A program made the position numbers and the translations under genes. A DNA stretch of 64,000 bases. It comes from Lycorma delicatula (Eukaryota > Arthropoda > Insecta > Hemiptera > Fulgoridae). Location: assembly GCF_047948215.1 (NCBI RefSeq), contig NC_134455.1, forward strand, positions 154,858,575 through 154,922,574, written 5' to 3'. This document shows, piece by piece, positions 53,885 to 62,600 of this stretch. The notes below the pieces were generated by a model, which did not search any database, had not been told where the DNA came from, and worked only from the letters and a program-made list of their open reading frames with translations. The stretch's first letter is position 1, and each line of letters starts with the position of its first letter.

Positions 53885-56800
53885 TTTGATAAGTATATAT
53901 CAAAAGAGGAAGAACATACATTTCTGAAAGTTACCACTAGAAAAAGCTAGAGCCTCCAAAAATATAATATAATATATAAAAGTTCTTTCAATTTCTTTTT
54001 ACGTAGGCAAATTGGCCATATTACTCTTAGAATAAAAATAAAGAGATAAAAAACATTTATCATAATAAAAACATTTATTAAAGTAAAATATTTTTTTTTT
54101 AATTGTGCAAATTCAATGTAAACATACCATATCTAAACATATCAATCTAAACATACCATATTTAGTTCTACTTACATTTTTTTCAAATATAATTAAATTA
54201 TATTTTCCAGTATATACAGCCAAACCTCTATATAATGAACCTCAATATTATAATAACTTCAATTTTACAAATTTTTTTACTGCATCGTGACATTTTAATA
54301 AAACTACGTATAAATTTACTTCTATTTAACGTTTTCATATCTTCATATAATCAAATGGTGACAATACAGTATGTATTGTATAACATTCAGTAATTTTTAC
54401 AAAATGTTTTTTTTTTAAATAATGACATTAAATTTAGTATTTTGGACATCTCTGAGAGTTTAAGGTAGTTATTCTTTTGATTTTGTATCTAAATTGTTTT
54501 ATCTGTATACAAATACAATGTATTCTTGGCAACAGTCACGAATGAAAAGACTGGTTATTTTAATTGAATTGGTAAAGTGAAAATTCCCAAGATTCTCTTA
54601 TAACCCATTAATAAAAAAATTCTAACAAAAGATTTAAACACGTGTTCTGCAGTTACTGTCTGCCTACACATTAAACTAGCAGACTTTCCTGAAATCCATT
54701 AACTAATGTAGGACACTAAAATTACTGTGGAAACTTTTTTTATTCATTTATATAAATGAGATATTTATCTATAGTATGCAGAAATAACAAATAGAATTCT
54801 TAGATAACATTTAACACATACTCACTCTACTGTTCAGTGAATATACACAGTTCAGCAATAATTTTTCCTGGGATTAATTTAGTTGGTTTATGTCTTTGGA
54901 TTATGTTACTTGCATTATACAGTATTGTACTGTACTATTTCTTTAGTGTGTTGCACACAATGTCAAAATGGAAGTGCCTTAGTGTTTCAGAAAAAATTAG
55001 CGTTATACACAAAGTCAATGAAGGTGTTAAAGAAAAAGATATTGCGCAAAAATATGGAATCCCACTAAGTTCATTGTCAACAATTTAAATAAATCGGGAA
55101 GTGATACTACAAGAACTAGATTTGTGTAGAGAAAATCTAGTAAGAAAAAAATTAAAAGGTAGCAAGTATGATATCGACGAAGCCATTTTAAAATGGATGA
55201 CAGTGATGCATGAAAATAAGCTTCCATTAACCAGGACATTAATTAAAGAAAAAGCCCTGGAATTTTGAGCCACATTAGAACACAAAGATTCCCAGGCCAG
55301 CAATGGATGGTTAGAGAAGTTTAAAAAAGACATTGTTATTGTTATTCATAAAATAATTTCTGGAGAAAGAGCAAGTGCCAGCGTAAGTGACTGTGAAACT
55401 TGGAAGCAGACTGTGTTGAAATCGATTTTAGAAGAATATCCACGAAAAGACATTTCCAACGCAGACGAGACGGGTCTATTTTTCAAATGTTTACCCAACA
55501 AAACATTAACTTTTAAAAATGGTCCGTGCTTTGGTGGTGAACAAAGTAAACTGAGAATTACAGTGTTAGTGGCTGCAAACATGCTAAGGACTGAATGACT
55601 TAAAATGTTGGTAGTTGGCAAAAGTAAAACTCCATATTGTTTTTGAGGAGTTAAATCTCTAGAGGTAGACTACACATTTAACAAAAATGAGTGGATGACT
55701 ACAGACATTTTACAGATTGGGTAAAAAAGCTGGACAAACACAGTACCAGACAAAAACTAGTCTAGTCTATCTATCAAAAACTAGTCTATCAGTTTCTAGT
55801 CTCAACTAGAAACTTTTTTTTTTACCACTATTTTGCTATTACAATTTTCTACACTAGCATTAAAAAATATTTTTTTTACGTTTTATTATAAAAGTTGTAA
55901 AAACTATACATAAATATATATGTTAAAATCCTCTTTTCAAGTTTTTTTTTTCATTTGATACTTCACTACATTAGTATCAAACAATTTTGGTTTTAATTTT
56001 TTTGAGGGAAAAAATGTACGTTATTTTGGAAAAAAGGCATCTACTACCCGTCCATTTTGACACTACATTATCATATACTCAATGATACAATAAAGATGAT
56101 TGTTTGATATTTATTTCATGAAAAACCGTCTTACCATTCTGTGAAAAATGAAATAATTTTTAAAAAAGGCCTTAAGTAAAAAAAAAAAAAAAGGATTAAA
56201 TCTTCTTTCTTTTAACCTTAGGAACATAATCACCGAACTCAGCCTGCAGTGCTAGGCCAGCAAATGTTTTCATTTCTTCAAGAGAACATCGTATTTGATG
56301 CTCAAGTAGTGCGCGACGAAGTTGAAAATAAAGTACATGTTTCATAGACCACAACCTGAAAACAGATATCAAGGAATTTAATTGAAAACATTAACCATTT
56401 AATACATAATAGAAAACTAGAAGAATATATGATTTTAAAAAAACTTACTACTACTACTACTACTAGAAATTCCTCAGTATCTGTTAAAATTATGGATCCC
56501 AAATCACTGACTCACATGTTATGTAATTACAACTATCTTCTGTTAATAATCTTTTAACAAATTAGTAAAAAAAATTACTTAAATCTCTATTTTAATAAAT
56601 CTTTTTTTACACTTAATATCAACTACTAGCTCAAAGACATATGACACTGACAAAATAAGCAAAGAAGCCCATTTATAGATCTCATATCTTCTTATATGTA
56701 GGTAACTAATACATTAAAAAATTCTACAATATTACATTGCATATTCTGTATTTTACTTTTATAGTTATTTTATTGCCAAAATTTTTACCATCTTTAGTGG

Positions 56801-59586
56801 ACATTGTTTTTAATTAATTATTATGTGTTACGATCATTTTTATATGTTCTAATATAATGTTTATTAATGGTGTTTCAATATCTAAAAAAAATATCTGACT
56901 AAGTGTACTGTACATGAAAATATGTAAATATTTGAGTTGAGTGTTATTTTCTGCTCTTTCTAGCATTGTTGTTCTAACATTCGTAGTTGATGCATTTTCA
57001 AGTATCTTCATTCTCAAAACTTCTTTTAACACTCCTAAGAGTGCTAAAAGTAGGAAGGGATGAAATTAACACTCAACTATGATAATCCAAGTGGAAATAA
57101 AACATAGTGAATAATTGTAAATATTTATAATAGAACCAATATAATCTACTAGGAATTATCAAGAACACATTGATGTTGGATATGAGAATAAAAGAATAAG
57201 TATTTCAAAAATAATATTTTATGTAGATAATATTTTTCTTCATTTATAAAGCAAAACTATGCAAAAAAAAAGAATTTGTAATGTAGAATTTGGTGTGATA
57301 AAAATAATTCAAAAAGAAAATAACTGTAGTACAACTACAAAAAATTAGAAGAAACAGGTTATGAGATACTTTGCATTAGATTATATTTTCCATAGAGATA
57401 TTTTCATTTAGTTTTTAAAAAGTTTCTGAGCACTTAAACTGAGTGAGGAGAATAAGAGCGCAGTTTATTATTTCTTAACGAGCCAAATTTTCTGATTTTA
57501 TTTCATACTTCACCTGGCGGTGGATCAAGAAAAGGTAGAACGTAAACAGCAAAAGGGTGCCTTTGTTTCATTTTTTCTTCAAAAACTGAAGAAAAATATC
57601 TATAATGAAATTTAATTGCAGAGTAAACAGAAAAGTAATTAGAAAATAAAATAAAACCATCCCAAATTTTTTTAACATAAATACGAAACAAGTTAATAAG
57701 CTTTAAACTCGTCAATGAAAATACAGCAAAACTAACCCAGGAAGAGTAACATTTCAGTCAACAAAAAAACAGTACAATATGGTGGTAGCAGATAGGTGAT
57801 TGCTCACAAAAGGTTTACTTTGTTAGCCATGGGAGTTCAACATATGCTAGAAAAAATTATACTACATATGTTAATTTACCAGTATAAAATTTGAGTGTCA
57901 GTTTGATTTATGAATGTTTGGGAAGACATAAAGTGTATATAAACAGAGTATTTTCTATATTACAGTAAATTAAATAAATTGACACAATTTAAACAGCATG
58001 ACTATTTTTAAGATGAACCAAACCAAACAGAAAAACTTATGATACTAGGAAAGTGATAATTTTATTTGATTTTCACCATCAAATCTGGAAGACTACAAAA
58101 TCACTGTGCTAAATATATCTTAACAAAAGCAAAACAATTAATTTCTAATATTAAAAAAAATACCTGATGCCTCTAAGGCTAGGAAGATAAAAGAGAACTC
58201 GAAGGTAAAGAGTGAAAGAATAGTAAGGCTGCCTGCGAGTCTCACAACTCCAACCTGTTGGAGCAACTTTGCTCAGTCTTGTTTCTGGAGCAAGAAATAC
58301 AAAATCTCCAGATATCATTACTGCCAAACCAAGCAAAAAGTTTTCTTCAATACATTCACTTTCAACTATTACCTGTAATAAAAATAAAACATTGTTAAAT
58401 TAAAGGTTTTACAGTGAAAAACTTGTGTTTGATCATAGCACAAAAATTTCTTTAAGTATTTAATTTAATGGTGATGGCTGATCATTGTAAGCTTACTATC
58501 ATCACTCAATTTTTATATAAACATGTATATATGAGGAGTATTTTTTTAAGTAAGGGCTGTTTTCATTTGCTGCCATTAGGTGCGGTGGAAATTGATGGCA
58601 CTAGTGTAGCATGTTCATTTACATCACTTATCATTTGTTTGCAATAGTAGGATAACGTTATTCACATTAGTTGCTTTGTATATAGCCTGACTGAAATGAG
58701 TGCTATAATAAATAATCCTGGTAGTTGTGAAGTGCGATTAGTAATTTGTTATCTATTGGTGAAAAACAAATCTGCTGCTGATATTCACAGAGAAATTGTT
58801 GATGTTTACGAACCCAGCATTATATGCGAAGATTAAGTTCCCTAATGGTGTTATTTGTTTCGTGGACGAAGAATGAATGTTCATGACGAAGAACGTAGTG
58901 GTTGCCCAATTGTCATCTGACTGACTGAAAATGTGAATGAAAAAATCTGTGAAAACAGAAGGCTTGCTGTTTCTCAAGTATCGATTGAATTTCCTTTTGT
59001 TTCATGATCAGTAATTTATGACATTTTAACTGAAAAGCTGGGTTACAATAAGTTGTGTTCCAGGTGGTTACCAAAAATGTTGACAGCAACAACCAAAGAA
59101 AAATGTCTTGCTGCTGCTCTAACATTTTTGAGACGTTATGAAAATGAAGGTTGATGATTTATGGGCACAAGTGATTGGCAATGAAATGTGGATATCTTAT
59201 TCAAATGTTGAGACAAAGCAGCAATCAATGCAATGGCAGCATTCATCATCCTGAAGCACAAAAAATTTAAATGAGAAAGTTCAATGAAAAAGCTTATGGC
59301 TTTGGTTTTTTGGGATGCTGAAGGGATATTGCTGATTGAATTTTGAACATGGAAGAACTGTTAAGGCCGTTACTTACTGTAAAATGCTTACAAAACAAGT
59401 AATTATTACCTTCTTTCCATTTAAAATAATGGTTTGCATCACATAAGTTTGAAGATGATGAGGAATTGCAAAACGGAGTAATTAAGTAGTTTAAATCACA
59501 GGTAGGAGAATCCTTTGGTAATGGAATAATGAAGCTGATAAGCCAATAAAAATGTATTGTAGTGAATGGTGGGTATGTAGAAAAAT

Positions 59587-59620
<34 letters not shown>

Positions 59621-62600
59621 TTTATTTTGTTATAATACATTTTTTCTATTTCATTTATTTCAATTTTTATGTAAAAATGGCCCTTAGAAAACATGCCTCG
59701 TATAAACATAACAACTATAAACTACTGATTATCCACGAGCATTTTATTCGCAATGCCTTTTGGAAAAAATAAAGTTTTAAAAACTTATAAAGAATCTAAA
59801 AATTAAATTTGAAGTTTTTTCTCGTTGTGCAATAGGTTTTACTCCTTCATTCATTAGCTACTTGAATGTGTGCTTGTTTTGAATATGATAATGCTGTGCT
59901 ATAGTTCATTGTTGATATGATAGGACGATAGTTTATTGTGCAATATTATTATGCTACGCATGCAAACTACAAAGTTCAATTAAAGGAAAGTGTTTTTAAT
60001 CAATACAACAACAAAAAATTGCGTCTAATTAAAAAAAGCATTACAAAAATCAATTTCATCTTACTAAAAAAAAAAAAATATCTGAAAGAGTAAAATGAAC
60101 AGTTTATTTATTTTTTTTTTTAATGTCCATTTATTTTTTTTCTTGTCAGCTACTGTAGTTTTAATAAATTTTTAATGCATTATGTAATACGTACACTATT
60201 GCATATACAATTTATTTCTATACAGTATTGGTGATTGTGAAAATTTATTAATAATTATGTTGAATAAACTTCTGGATATTACTTTTACCAGGTACATAAT
60301 TGCGTAGTATAGTGTATTGTACTTTATCATTTACCATTATACCTAAATATAATAGTGCACATGTAAATACTGTACTGCAGTTTCATTTTAACATATTTTA
60401 CTTTATTTAATATTATTTTTGGATCAACCGTGATCCTCTTCCCAGTTATTATTATGGATGAGCAGATTATATATTTATTATATTAATAAGCAAATATAGG
60501 CACAATATATAAATATAAAAATATATATGTTAACCTGCTTCTTGGAGTCATGAACCTGGCTAATTAGTTAGTTAATTAGAACAGAATTAACTAATTAGTT
60601 AGTTAATTAGAACAGTTAGTTAAAACATGGTGAATATTTAGTAATTCAACAACGTGCTTACTGGGAGATCAATCACTAGTTAGTAATATGCACAAATTAA
60701 TAAAAATTAAGTGACCACTACCTCTCATCAGATGACGATACTTCTATAGTATTGCCTATGCTTTTCTTATCGGTTGATAATTACACATATTTTAATTTTA
60801 CATATTTAAGAACTTACACATTAATTAATTTTTTATTAAACTTATACTGACATATTTAAATACATTCCACATTCACCTACTGAATAGAGGCAGTATGTAT
60901 AACATTTCAGTTCACAAAAAAAAGAAGAAATATATTAAATTTTTGGTCTCTGCCTTTTTATAAAACATGTCAGGGGCAAATAGCTAAAGAAATCTTTGCA
61001 GTTTTGTCAGTGTACAGAAAATTTGTAAAACAGACAGTTTGTTAAATCTATTAAATTGGATAGAAGTGATTTATCTACAAAAAAAAGTATTAGACTTCTA
61101 TGTTATAGTCTTAAGCATCTAAAATATCACAGACTCAGGGAGATCAACAAGATGGTATTTTTTGAGAATATTGATGTTAATTTATATAACAAATGCCAGT
61201 AGTACGCAGAATAGAGGTGACACATATAGAGGTAATATTATCATAATTTCAGCTGCATTGATTAGATAATATGAGAATATATATTTGTTTCCATGAAGAA
61301 AATGATGGAACACGATCTCTCTCTTCACATTCTCTAGTTAAGCCTGGTCTTGGCTATTTTATATTAGCTATTAAAACTTTTATTTTGGGGAGTGAATTGT
61401 ATCTTATATCAGTCTGTCTGTATCCTTTCAAGTGTCTTCTAATAGACACTGCATCCACAATACAGTACCAAAAAAGGATAGTACATGTAGACCTACTTTT
61501 AGATAAACTACGATAAATCCAGTACAGTACCTTTTTCATTAATATATTGGATTTAGTACAAAGTAATTAAGTTCATTTACTTTCACAAGTAATTAAGTAA
61601 TTCTGTTTACTTGTGTTACGTTTTATAAAATAATGTAAATCTACAACTTTGTTTACAGATGTCAAAATATTTTCTTAACTATCTTAAAAACATCTAATTT
61701 GTAAAAAAAATCCTTTATTCTAACTGCTTCTACAACTAATTCTTAAATAATACTCAATCTAATTGTTTTATCTATTTTTTTTCTTTTTCTACACCAATTC
61801 CATCATGCAAGCACGTAATAAGTAAACGTTAATTGTAAGTAATCTTACAATTGAGTTTACACTGTATGATACTTCATCAATAAGACTATAACATAGTTAT
61901 AAATCTAATATATTTTTTTTTGTAGATAAATCACTTGTATCCAGTTTAATAGATTGTAACAAACTGTCTGTTTTACAAATTTTCTATACACTGACAAAAC
62001 TGCAAGATTTATTTTAGCAGAGCTTTGTATTATTTGCAGGTCTTACAAAAACTATAGATACCATCATTCTCTTCTATAAATATATATTTTATTCAAATTA
62101 AACTTTCTGTAGTACATATCTCCTGTCTGTAAATTTTAGCTAATCATATAACATAATACTTTTTCTGCCACTCCACCAAGTACAAAATTAAAGGACATTC
62201 TTACCTTTACGTTTTTTTTTATCATAATAGCACTATTAGGCGTAAGCCCATCTTCAGTAATGTTTTCTTTAATTTTCTTTCTTTTTTTTTACATTTACAT
62301 ATTAAAATAAATTTCTCTATACATTAATAATAATAATTATTATTATTTAATTGTTTTATAGATTTTAATGTGTAAATGTAAAAAAATTAGAAAAAATTTA
62401 AAGAAAACATTACTGAAGATTATACTTATTACTGAAAATGCTATAATGAGCAAAAAAAAAAAATAAGGTAAGAATGATCTTTAATTCTGTACTTTGTGGA
62501 GTGGCTGAAAAAATATTGTATTATATTAGCTAATATATATATTAAATGTATTTTTACAATATTTTAAATGGAAATTTAAAACGTTTTAAATTAATGTAAC

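Noticed and set aside
53727..53927. 66-codon ORF containing an IYIYIY run
   Set aside because: It is simply translation through the (AT)n microsatellite and the Tc1 right end.
57503..57715. Possible extra exon on minus (contains FLDPPPGEV)
   Set aside because: The exons at 58164-58372 and 56217-56355 join directly in phase and give a continuous F2 sequence; inserting this stretch would break it, and it lacks a good acceptor.
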